DNA from: Verrucomicrobiota bacterium
Lineage (GTDB): Bacteria > Verrucomicrobiota > Verrucomicrobiia > Limisphaerales > UBA9464
Direction: 5' to 3'
Assembly (NCBI GenBank): GCA_017302195.1
Contig: JAFLEG010000199.1
Coordinates: forward strand, 1-7,482
Length of the DNA stretch: 7,482 bases
Shown here: in pieces, positions 1 to 6,545 of the stretch
Layout: the number at the start of each line of letters is the position of its first letter
Position numbering within the stretch: the first letter of the stretch is position 1
Translations under genes and position numbers: made by a program
Notes under the pieces: generated by a model
Seen by the model: the letters and a program-made list of their open reading frames with translations, nothing else
Databases searched by the model: none
Told to the model about the DNA's origin: nothing

Positions 1-185
1 TCGTTGCTGCGGTCCAGGGGTGCCTCGCCGGACTCCAGCGCCTGGCGCAGGCGTGAAAACCGGTCGGAAGGCGTCCGCTCGAAATAGCGGTGCGGCGGCT
101 GGTCCCAGTCCCGGTAGGTCACCTCCGCACGTGCCAAGAGGCCGCCCGCCAGCAGGATTCCCAACGCCAATGAACAGCGACGCAT
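1..185 (-). CDS. Secreted protein of unknown function, N-terminal part only (runs off left edge)
   Basis: The minus-strand frame opens with ATG at 185-183 and stays open to the window edge, giving 61 complete codons. The first 20 residues form a classic Sec signal peptide: MRR, then a hydrophobic core (LALGILLAGGLL) and an ARA cleavage site before EVTY. The start of the mature protein reads VTYRDWDQPPHRYFERTPSD and continues with an amphipathic segment ending in LESGEAPLD. The 'TPSD...LExGxxxLD' opening reminds me of an exported protein family common in Planctomycetes and Verrucomicrobia, but that is recall, not a match I can verify, so no function is assigned. There is no clear Shine-Dalgarno sequence before the ATG. 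It lies 132 bp downstream of the SGNH hydrolase gene on the same strand and may share its transcript. Confidence 0.72.
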   Translation of the reverse strand, partial: MRRCSLALGILLAGGLLARAEVTYRDWDQPPHRYFERTPSDRFSRLRQALESGEAPLDRSN

Positions 186-202
186 TGAAAGCAAGGTAGC
201 CG

Positions 203-215
203 CGCCTTCAAGGCG
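203..215. promoter_or_regulatory. Perfect short palindrome upstream of the left-edge gene
   Basis: A 6-bp inverted repeat around one central base (cgcctt-c-aaggcg) lies 18 bp upstream of the ATG of the left-edge secreted protein. Its position suits a small operator or a leader hairpin. It is short and could be chance in GC-rich DNA. Confidence 0.2.
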
Positions 216-239
216 GAGCCCGTTCAAAACGCAGTCCGA

Positions 240-266
240 ACCGGGAGAGCCTCACACCAAGGACAC
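240..266. repeat. Dispersed intergenic repeat, copy 1
   Basis: This 27-base stretch aligns with 2624-2651 at 24 of 28 columns, with one single-base gap. The core cctcacaccaa is identical in both, flanked by accgg(g/a)agag on the left and gac on the right. Both copies lie between genes. Here the repeat runs into the 9-bp-period tract at 255-281. The match was found by eye. Confidence 0.5.
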
Positions 267-281
267 GAAGGGCACAAAGGG
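255..281. repeat. Three tandem 9-bp units of the form CAC(N)AAGG(N)
   Basis: The bases read caccaagga, cacgaaggg, cacaaaggg: three consecutive 9-bp units differing at only two positions (the fourth base and the last base of the unit). The tract lies downstream of the SGNH hydrolase stop codon and upstream of the left-edge gene, in non-coding DNA. Tracts of this 'cacgaaggacacgaagg' type are something I recall seeing between genes in environmental bacterial genomes, but I cannot confirm that here. Confidence 0.6.
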
Positions 282-317
282 TTGGGCCTTCGGGTGTGGA
301 GAAAGCCTCCGGATGGG

Positions 318-1697
318 TCAGGGAAGTTCCTTCAACCGGATGCGGCGGTACTCCATCTGGCCGAGGTCGCCCTCCAGTCCGATGGGGCCGGTGGGTGGCA
401 GTTTGAAGGCGGCCTCCAGGACCTCCCCGTTGCAGGTGCAGCGGGCGGTCTGTCCGGTGACCTCGATGACCAGTTCGTTCCAGTCCTGGGGCCTGTACCG
501 GGTGAGCTGCTTGTAGGGGCCGGCGAGCGGATAGTCGCGGCACTGGAGTTGGTTGCCCCGGATGAACACGCCGCTGTCGGCGTTGGGCGTGGCCCGGAAC
601 TCCAGCTTGAGGATGAAGTCCCCGGGAAACTCCCGGGTGGTCCAGAGCTGCTGGATGCGCCGGCCGTCGGGCGGAAAGGTCACCACCAGACGACCATTTT
701 TTGCCACATAGCGCCCGTCACTGCTGCGGTCCAGTCCGTCGAAGCGCTGCGGCGACTCGTAGAACGGCCAGGGCGGGGCGTTGGGATCGTTCTTCTGCCA
801 GTTGCGCGCCGCCTGCCGGTCGGATTCCGGCGTGATGCGAAACTGCCAGCCGGTGAGATCGCGTCCGTTGAAAAGGCTCTCAAATCCCGGTTCGGGTGCG
901 AAGGGGTCGGGTTCGGTCTCCAGGAATCCCAGGGTCGCCAGCACCGGACGCAGCGCCGCCGCCCATTGGGCGTATCCCGCGGCATTGGGATGCAGGAGGT
1001 CGGGGAACTCGGACGGACGCGCATCGCCATCCGGACCTGCGAAGAGGGTCCAGGTGTCCGGCATCAGCACGCGGGCATCCCCCTTGACCGCGGCGGCGTA
1101 GAGGGCGTTGACCTTCCGGATCTGGTCCGCAGGACGCTTCTTGGACGCCGCGCTGGGAAACACGGGGTTCAGGACGACCGGCAGTTTCGGGTTCTGCTTC
1201 CAGAGGGCGGCGAGAATGAGCTTCAGGTTGGCCGCGATGATTTCGGGCGTGGCGCCCTCCTCCAGGTCGTTGGTGCCGATCAGCAGGACCACGGCCGACG
1301 GTTCCAGCGCAAGCACGTCGCCTTCCAGACGGAGCAGCACGCCCCGGGTGGTGTCGCCGCTGATGCCGCGGTTGGCCACCTTGAGCCCGGGGAACGCGCC
1401 TCGGAGGTCATCGCCCCATCCCTGGGTGATCGAGTCCCCGAGGAAGACCACCGCCCCCCGGTCACGCGCCTGCCGTTCAGGCGCGGCCCAGGCCGTGCGC
1501 TTCTCCAGCCACAGCTTGCGGAACCAGTCGTACCGGCGGATCGGGCCGTCCCCCGGGAGTCCCGCATCGGACTCGGGAATCGCCAGCGGACTCGCGGCGG
1601 CAGGGCTCGGCGCCGGTGTCTGCGCGGTGCTCCCCACGGCCAGCGCGGCGGCTGCGAGGGCCAGGATCAGGGATCGAAGCGTCTTGGGGGCGAACAT
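318..1697 (-). CDS. Secreted SGNH (GDSL-type) esterase fused to a DUF1080 domain
   Basis: The 459-residue protein starts with a Sec signal peptide (residues 1-25, cleavage probably after STA). Residues 80-255 are an SGNH hydrolase with all four blocks: GDSIT with nucleophile Ser89, NRGISGDTT (Gly111-Thr117), GTND with Asn143, and DLLH with Asp233 and His236. The spacing and NRGISGDTT resemble the PAF-acetylhydrolase-like subgroup, so it probably removes acetyl or other acyl esters from carbohydrates. Residues 272-457 are a DUF1080 (PF06439, '3-keto-disaccharide hydrolase') jelly-roll domain: SLFNGRDLTGW at its start, ADSGVFIRG in the middle, and GPIGLEGD...YRRIRL at the end. The fusion suggests an exported carbohydrate de-esterase/glycan-processing enzyme; the substrate is unknown. 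The ATG has no evident Shine-Dalgarno. The gene is divergent from the DUF4230 gene. Confidence 0.93.
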   Translation of the reverse strand: MFAPKTLRSLILALAAAALAVGSTAQTPAPSPAAASPLAIPESDAGLPGDGPIRRYDWFRKLWLEKRTAWAAPERQARDRGAVVFLGDSITQGWGDDLRGAFPGLKVANRGISGDTTRGVLLRLEGDVLALEPSAVVLLIGTNDLEEGATPEIIAANLKLILAALWKQNPKLPVVLNPVFPSAASKKRPADQIRKVNALYAAAVKGDARVLMPDTWTLFAGPDGDARPSEFPDLLHPNAAGYAQWAAALRPVLATLGFLETEPDPFAPEPGFESLFNGRDLTGWQFRITPESDRQAARNWQKNDPNAPPWPFYESPQRFDGLDRSSDGRYVAKNGRLVVTFPPDGRRIQQLWTTREFPGDFILKLEFRATPNADSGVFIRGNQLQCRDYPLAGPYKQLTRYRPQDWNELVIEVTGQTARCTCNGEVLEAAFKLPPTGPIGLEGDLGQMEYRRIRLKELP

Positions 1698-1873
1698 GGC
1701 TTGGGGAAGGGGACCATGACGCCGGCCTGCATGTCACTGGGCAATCGGCCGCTTCCGTCCGGTAATGGCCGCGCCGGGAGAAAACACACGCAGGATTTGA
1801 TCGGCTTGAGCGAGGATCCGAATCCCGGCTTGACCCGTGTTGGTCTCCCGGTGTCCTTGGAGATATCGACGGC
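1698..1873. promoter_or_regulatory. Divergent intergenic region between the SGNH/DUF1080 and DUF4230 genes
   Basis: These 176 bp separate two genes read outward, so promoters for both should lie here. On the plus strand TTGACC at about 1829-1834 is a possible -35, but no good -10 follows at 16-18 bp. No convincing sigma-70 pair was seen on the minus strand. An imperfect inverted repeat (cggcc...ggccg, around 1746-1772) is the only structure noticed. The regulatory role is inferred from gene arrangement alone. Confidence 0.35.
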
Positions 1874-2584
1874 ATGCCTTCTCCGAATGATCCCTGGTTC
1901 TTTCCGGCGATGGTCGCCGTCGTGGTGGTGGTGCTGGGCCTCGTGTTCTGGGCGGTCTGGCGGATTGTGCGGGAGGCGGGCCAGGCCGGGGTGGCGGTGG
2001 TCCGGGCCTCCGGAGATGCCGCCACCCAGGTGGCTGAGGGGCTGGCGCGGGTGCTGCGGGACACCTTCAATCTGCAGCCCCGGGTCACCGTGGCGGGGGA
2101 GACCCGGATCGAGGCGCCGCGGTCCACGCGGGAACTGGTCCTGGTCAAGCAGTCCCTGGAGCGGCGTCATGCCTGGGCCAACCAGCGCCTCTGGAGCACC
2201 AAGCGCATGGACGTCTCCGCGCAGTTCACCGTCAGCGTGGGGTTTGATCTGAGCCAGCCCCTGGACATCGAGGTGGACCGCACCGGACGCCGCGCCCGGG
2301 TGACGCTGCCGCGTCCGCGGATTTTGTCCGTCCACCTCGACACCATCCATCCGGCCCGGGAGAACGACGGCTGGTGGAACCGCATCACGCCGCAGGACCG
2401 GGCGATGGTCCACCAGGAACTGCAGCAGATGGTCGAGCAGGACGCCCGCGAGAGCGGACTGCTGGAGATGGCGGACGCGGAACTGCGCCGGGTGCTCTCC
2501 GCGGAGATGCAGCGCCAGGGCGGGGAAATTGAATTTCAGACGGGCGAAGCGGGGAGGCGGACCTTGGAGCCGCCGCAGGGATGA
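1874..2584 (+). CDS. Membrane-anchored DUF4230 family protein
   Basis: This 236-residue protein has one N-terminal transmembrane segment (about residues 11-32, valine-rich, FFPAMVAVVVVVLGLVFW) followed by an amphipathic stretch and a soluble domain. Residues 75-215 fit DUF4230 (PF14014): a central VSVGFDLSQPLDIEVD strand pair, then VTLPRPRILSVHLDTIHP, then a charged helical tail (about 172-212) probably able to form a coiled coil. The family is widespread in bacteria and has no established function; the short N-terminal side and single anchor suggest the domain faces outward. The ATG is preceded by ttggaga at 1857-1863, with GGAG 11 bases before the start, an acceptable ribosome binding site. 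It is followed after 142 bp by the CotH-like gene on the same strand, which could be co-transcribed or separately controlled. Confidence 0.85.
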   Translation: MPSPNDPWFFPAMVAVVVVVLGLVFWAVWRIVREAGQAGVAVVRASGDAATQVAEGLARVLRDTFNLQPRVTVAGETRIEAPRSTRELVLVKQSLERRHAWANQRLWSTKRMDVSAQFTVSVGFDLSQPLDIEVDRTGRRARVTLPRPRILSVHLDTIHPARENDGWWNRITPQDRAMVHQELQQMVEQDARESGLLEMADAELRRVLSAEMQRQGGEIEFQTGEAGRRTLEPPQG

Positions 2585-2623
2585 GGTGCTTCATCATCAC
2601 CTTGGACACGCGGGGCCAAACTC

Positions 2624-2651
2624 ACCGGAAGAGGCCTCACACCAACGACCC
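2624..2651. repeat. Dispersed intergenic repeat, copy 2
   Basis: This is the partner of copy 1 at 240-266 (24 of 28 aligned columns identical). Here the core is preceded by the perfect 8-bp palindrome gaggcctc (2631-2638), where copy 1 lacks one G. The cctcacac arm (2635-2642) can also pair with gtgt-g-gagg at 2667-2675, giving an 8-bp stem with one bulged base and a 24-base loop, so the element could form a hairpin between the DUF4230 and CotH-like genes. There is no T-run, so it is not a convincing intrinsic terminator. Confidence 0.5.
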
Positions 2652-2686
2652 ACTATTGCACCGTGAGTGTGGAGGCGGGGCTGGCG

Positions 2687-2708
2687 TTTTGTCACCGGTT
2701 TGTCACCG
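2687..2708. repeat. Two direct 11-bp repeats (ttttgtcaccg / gtttgtcaccg) before the CotH-like gene
   Basis: Two adjacent 11-bp units share ten of eleven bases (tttgtcaccg in each). They end 18 bp before the preferred ATG at 2727. An 11-bp period is close to one helical turn, which would place two protein contacts on the same face of the DNA, so a regulator binding site is possible. No regulator is encoded nearby, and with so few copies chance is not excluded. Confidence 0.4.
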
Positions 2709-2726
2709 TTGTGGGCGTCCCACCTC

Positions 2727-5700
2727 ATGTTGTCTCCTGTCCTGCGGCAGATCCTGCCGGTCCTGGTCGTCCTCGCATTCAGCGTGCGCGGATCCGTCGT
2801 CCTCAACGAAATCCATTACCACCCGGTGGAGGAGCCTGCCTTCTCCCCCTCGGGGGTGCCTGCGCTGGATTTGACGGAGGACGTGCATGAGTTTCTGGAG
2901 CTCCGCAACACCGGGACCGATCCGGTGTCGCTTGCGGGGTGGAGCGTGACGGGCGGTGTGAACTATGTCTTCCCCGCAGCAAGCCAGATTCCCGCGGGAG
3001 GCCATCTGGTGATCAGCGGGCATCCCGACCGGATTGCCACCGTGTACGGCCTGGCGGCGGGATCGGTGTGGGGGCCCTGGATCGGAACGCTCAGCAACCA
3101 GCGGGAATCGGTCACCCTGCGCGATGCGGACGGTGCGGTGGTGGACTCGGTCGAGTATCAGGATTCCCCGCCGTGGGCCGGCGCGGCGGATGGCCTGGGG
3201 GCCGATGAAAAGTGGAACGGCATCCCGCGATTGAGCGTGCAGTATCGGGGGCGGTCCCTGGAGCGCGTGAGCCCAACCCATCCTTCCGGCGACCCGGCCA
3301 ACTGGCTGGCCTCACCCCTGAATCCCGGTCCCTCCCCCGGCGCGGCCAATGCCGTATCGCGGGAAGTGCCGCGTCCGGTGGTGGTCGCCTGGGATGTGCG
3401 GCAGGCCGCGGATGGCGCCGTGCTGATCCGTCCGGGGCAGCCCGTGCGGGTGGAATGCGTCTTCACCACGGGCGAGGGCGTCCGGGAGGCCGCCCTGGAA
3501 TGGTTTGTCGAGGATCTCAACGTTCCATTGAAAACGATCCACCGTACCCCCCTGTGGCCGGTGGGCAGCGGGTTCGATGCCCGATTCCAGGCGGAGGTCC
3601 CCGGGCACCCGGCCCGGACCGTGATCCGGTACCGGATCCGCGCGGACCGTGGGGACGGGGATGGGGTGGTCTCCCCGCGTCCGGACGACCCGTATTCCTG
3701 GCATGGCTGGTTTGTGTCACCGAACCGTGGAACCCCCTCCACCCCGGCCTATGATGTGTTCATCTCGAGCGCCAGCCTGACCATCCTTCGCACCAACATC
3801 AGCGCGGAACCGCGCCGGGTCATGCGCCCGGACCCGCCGGGACTCCCGCGCCCTTCGTGGAATGCCACCCAGCCGGCCCTCTTTGTCGCGGACGGACGGG
3901 TGTACGACATCCAGATGCGTCACCATGGAAGCCAGTTTCGCCGGGATGTGAACCGCAGGTCCTACAAGATCCAGTTCCCCGACTATGCGCGCTTCGAGGG
4001 ACGCGAGAGCCTCTTCCTGACCGACAAGGACCAGAAGACCGTCTCCGGCCATGCGGTGTTCCGGGCCGCCGGATTGCCGACGTCCCGCACCTGGTGGATC
4101 AACCTCTACATGAACGGCTCCGCCACCGCCTCGCCGCTCCGGCGGCTCGCCCAGGAGGAGTACGACCGCTTTCTTCTGGAACGTCATCATGCGGAGGAGG
4201 CCGCGGCCCGCGGAACGTCGGATGCGGAGCCTGCCGGGGAGTTTTACAAGTCCCAGGGGATCTTCGACCCGTCGCTGGGGCCCTATGGTCCAGGCAACGG
4301 GGTGCGGCTGCCGGCGCGGACCGGAGGTGGCCGGACCTACTGGACCCCATTGCAGCGCTACGAATGGAACTACACGCTCCAGATGCATGGCTGGAAGGGA
4401 CACCTCGCCTTCGGCCGCATGCTGACCAACCTGTGGGCCGCCCGGAACAACTCCACCGCCAATCCGACCGGGGCGACCACGAACCGCCTCCGCGATTACT
4501 TCACGGCCGAATGGGATCTGGAGAAGACACTGACCCACATCGCGCTCTTCAACTGGCAGGGGGTGTGGGATGACACCATGCACAATTACTTCCTCTGGCA
4601 GCAGTCCAACGGACGCTGGGCCATGCTGCCCTGGGACTTCGATGACCAGTTCGAAAGCCAGTCCACCTCGGGGTCCATCTTCAACGGCAATCCGTTCGCA
4701 GGCCCGAATTACTTCAAGCAAAGCGTGATGGCCGCATTCCGGGATGACTTTCGGATCCGCGCCTGGTGGCTGAACAACACCCTGCTGGATCCCCAGAACC
4801 TGGCCGCCCTCGGACTGCCGAGCAGCACGAGGAACTGGGCGGTTAACCGGCAGCGGAACGTCAACCAGCAGCTCGCCATGGGAGACTTCACCCGCCCGCT
4901 CCGCCCCACCAACTCCTTTCCCGAGCCGGGTGCCATCATCGGCCCGGGAGCGTCACTGGTGCTTTCCAGCTACCGCTACAGCACCAATCCGGTCGTGCTG
5001 CATGCCGCGACGGTTTGGCAGTTGCGCGGAGCTTCGGGAAGTTGGTTCGACCCGGTGCTGACGGTGACGAACACCGGCCCGCTTTCCTCATGGACCCTGC
5101 CGCTGGAGCCGCTGGTGCTGGGGGAAACCTATTTCTGGCGGGCGCAGCAGGTGGATGCGCTTGGCCATCCCTCGCCCTGGTCGGCGGAGTCGTCCTTCCG
5201 CTTCGATGCCGAGCCCGGGGCCGCGGTCCGGATGAATGAGCTGATGGCGGTCAACGCCGGCAGCGTACTCAACGGCGCAGACCGTCCCGACTACCTCGAA
5301 CTGGTCAACCGGTCCGACACCACGGTGGAGCTGGGTGGCTGGTCCGTGACCGATGACCTGCAGCGGCCGTCCCGCTACGTCATCCCCGAAGGCGTCCGCA
5401 TCCCGTCCGGCGGCCATCTGGTGCTCTGGTGCGACAGCCGCCGGAACTCGCCGGGACTTCACACCGGATTCGGGCTGCAGCAGGAAGGCGAGACCGTGGC
5501 GCTGTTCGCACCCGGACCTTCCGGACTGCGACTGGTGGATGTCGTCACCTTTGGTCCCCAGTTGCCCGACCGGCCGGTGGGGCGCACGGATCCGGCCGGG
5601 CCGTGGACCCTGGTGGAGCCGTCACCGGGGGCCGCCAACGGCGCCGCTCCGCTGGACGATCCCGCCGGTGTGCGCATCAACGAATGGCTCGCTTCCGGAA

Positions 5701-6431
5701 CGGACACCGCCGACTGGCTTGAACTCTTCCATCCGGGAACGCATCCCGCCGACGTGGGCGGGCTGCTCATCTCGGACGGCGTGGATGACAGTCGCCTGCC
5801 GCCCCTGACCTTCATCGGCCCGGGGGGATTCCTGCGATTGATGGCGGATGGCGTTGCGTTGCCGTCCGATGATCACCTGAGCTTCCGGCTCGCCGGGGCC
5901 GGCGGCGTCCTCCTGCTGCGCCATCCGGACGGCCGCCTGGTGGACCGGGTGCTGTATCCCCGCCAGCAGCGTGATGTCTCTCAGGGGCGCATTCCTGATG
6001 GCGGCGCGGGGGTGTATGTGCTGCCCCGTCCGTCACCGGCGGCATCCAATGTCACCGACACCGATGGCGACGGCCTGCCCGATGCCTGGGAGACCGCTCA
6101 TCGGCTGGATCCCCGGACTCCCGATGCGGGCGACGACGCGGATGCCGACGGGTGGTCCAATGGCGAGGAGTTCCGTCTGGCGTTGAATCCACAGGATCCC
6201 GCCAGCCGGCTGCATGTGGAGATCCGCCGCGCGTCGAACGGCGAGCCGGAGGCGGTGCAGTTCCTGGTGACTCCCGGACTTCGATTCCGCCTCGACCATT
6301 CGGCAACGCTCTCGGAGGCCTGGAGCGCCGTGCGCACTCTGGACGCCGGGTTCACGACCCATGTGGAGGAGTGGACGCTGCCTGCGACCGAAGAGGGAAC
6401 CGGGGGATGGTTCCGTGTGGTGGCCGAATAG
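2727..6431 (+). CDS. Giant secreted multidomain protein: lamin-tail domains, CotH-like kinase fold, TSP3 calcium repeats
   Basis: The 1234-residue protein begins with a signal peptide (1-22, MLSPVLRQILPVLVVLAFSV). Domains in order: lamin-tail (LTD, PF00932) 22-208; Ig-like 215-335; CotH-like (PF08757) about 341-725; FN3-like 733-828; LTD 832-972; LTD 981-1108, more divergent; TSP3-type calcium repeats DTDGDGLPD (1111-1119) and DADADGWSNGEEF (1137-1149); C-terminal beta module 1160-1234. CotH hallmarks are RRSYKIQF (411-418, candidate lysine K414), QEEYD (476-480), and HNYFLW...LPWDFDDQF (619-642, candidate aspartates D637 and D639). CotH of Bacillus spores phosphorylates coat proteins; activity here is untested. 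No sorting motif or C-terminal membrane anchor was seen. ATG 2727 was chosen because it starts the signal peptide directly; a GTG at 2667 would add 20 residues (MWRRGW...). Neither start has a strong ribosome binding site. Confidence 0.92.
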   Translation: MLSPVLRQILPVLVVLAFSVRGSVVLNEIHYHPVEEPAFSPSGVPALDLTEDVHEFLELRNTGTDPVSLAGWSVTGGVNYVFPAASQIPAGGHLVISGHPDRIATVYGLAAGSVWGPWIGTLSNQRESVTLRDADGAVVDSVEYQDSPPWAGAADGLGADEKWNGIPRLSVQYRGRSLERVSPTHPSGDPANWLASPLNPGPSPGAANAVSREVPRPVVVAWDVRQAADGAVLIRPGQPVRVECVFTTGEGVREAALEWFVEDLNVPLKTIHRTPLWPVGSGFDARFQAEVPGHPARTVIRYRIRADRGDGDGVVSPRPDDPYSWHGWFVSPNRGTPSTPAYDVFISSASLTILRTNISAEPRRVMRPDPPGLPRPSWNATQPALFVADGRVYDIQMRHHGSQFRRDVNRRSYKIQFPDYARFEGRESLFLTDKDQKTVSGHAVFRAAGLPTSRTWWINLYMNGSATASPLRRLAQEEYDRFLLERHHAEEAAARGTSDAEPAGEFYKSQGIFDPSLGPYGPGNGVRLPARTGGGRTYWTPLQRYEWNYTLQMHGWKGHLAFGRMLTNLWAARNNSTANPTGATTNRLRDYFTAEWDLEKTLTHIALFNWQGVWDDTMHNYFLWQQSNGRWAMLPWDFDDQFESQSTSGSIFNGNPFAGPNYFKQSVMAAFRDDFRIRAWWLNNTLLDPQNLAALGLPSSTRNWAVNRQRNVNQQLAMGDFTRPLRPTNSFPEPGAIIGPGASLVLSSYRYSTNPVVLHAATVWQLRGASGSWFDPVLTVTNTGPLSSWTLPLEPLVLGETYFWRAQQVDALGHPSPWSAESSFRFDAEPGAAVRMNELMAVNAGSVLNGADRPDYLELVNRSDTTVELGGWSVTDDLQRPSRYVIPEGVRIPSGGHLVLWCDSRRNSPGLHTGFGLQQEGETVALFAPGPSGLRLVDVVTFGPQLPDRPVGRTDPAGPWTLVEPSPGAANGAAPLDDPAGVRINEWLASGTDTADWLELFHPGTHPADVGGLLISDGVDDSRLPPLTFIGPGGFLRLMADGVALPSDDHLSFRLAGAGGVLLLRHPDGRLVDRVLYPRQQRDVSQGRIPDGGAGVYVLPRPSPAASNVTDTDGDGLPDAWETAHRLDPRTPDAGDDADADGWSNGEEFRLALNPQDPASRLHVEIRRASNGEPEAVQFLVTPGLRFRLDHSATLSEAWSAVRTLDAGFTTHVEEWTLPATEEGTGGWFRVVAE

Positions 6432-6449
6432 GGCCCTGCGGATCCGGTT

Positions 6450-6525
6450 TGGTGGAGCCGACAGGATTCGAACCTGCGACCCCCACAATGCCATTGTGGT
6501 GCTCTACCAACTGAGCTACGACCCC
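6450..6525 (-). tRNA. tRNA-Ala (anticodon GGC)
   Basis: Read on the minus strand this is a 76-nt cloverleaf including an encoded 3' CCA (6450-6452). The acceptor stem GGGGTCG pairs with CGGCTCC and contains G3:U70, the alanine identity pair; the discriminator base is A73. The D-stem is GCTC/GAGC with loop AGTTGGTA, the anticodon stem CCACA/TGTGG encloses ATGGCAT with anticodon GGC at 6490-6492, and the T-arm is GCAGG-TTCGAAT-CCTGT. The anticodon reads GCC, a major alanine codon in this GC-rich genome. The gene is convergent to the CotH-like gene, 18 bp from its stop codon, and carries its own promoter upstream. Confidence 0.97.
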
Positions 6526-6545
6526 AAAAAACCGGAGCGGGCGAG

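Noticed and set aside
1797..1856. Sigma-70 promoter for the DUF4230 gene (TTGATC or TTGACC as -35)
   Set aside because: No acceptable -10 lies at 16-18 bp from either hexamer, so I kept only the general divergent-region call.
282..2252. A 656-codon open plus-strand frame antisense to the SGNH/DUF1080 gene
   Set aside because: It is a shadow produced by high GC at third codon positions; the opposite strand carries complete SGNH and DUF1080 motifs, while this frame shows low-complexity Gly/Arg/Pro sequence and overlaps the DUF4230 start.
2635..2690. Hairpin followed by tttt as an intrinsic terminator after the DUF4230 gene
   Set aside because: The stem is broken by a bulge with a 24-base loop, and the tttt at 2687-2690 is 12 bases beyond it and part of the 11-bp direct repeat, so terminator function is not supported.
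3717..4721. A 334-codon minus-strand frame inside the CotH-like gene
   Set aside because: No recognisable motif and fully antisense to a domain with clear CotH signatures; explained by GC bias.
6432..6449. Bidirectional terminator between the CotH-like gene and the tRNA
   Set aside because: The 18-bp gap holds small palindromes (gggccc, cggatccg) but no stable stem followed by a T-run.
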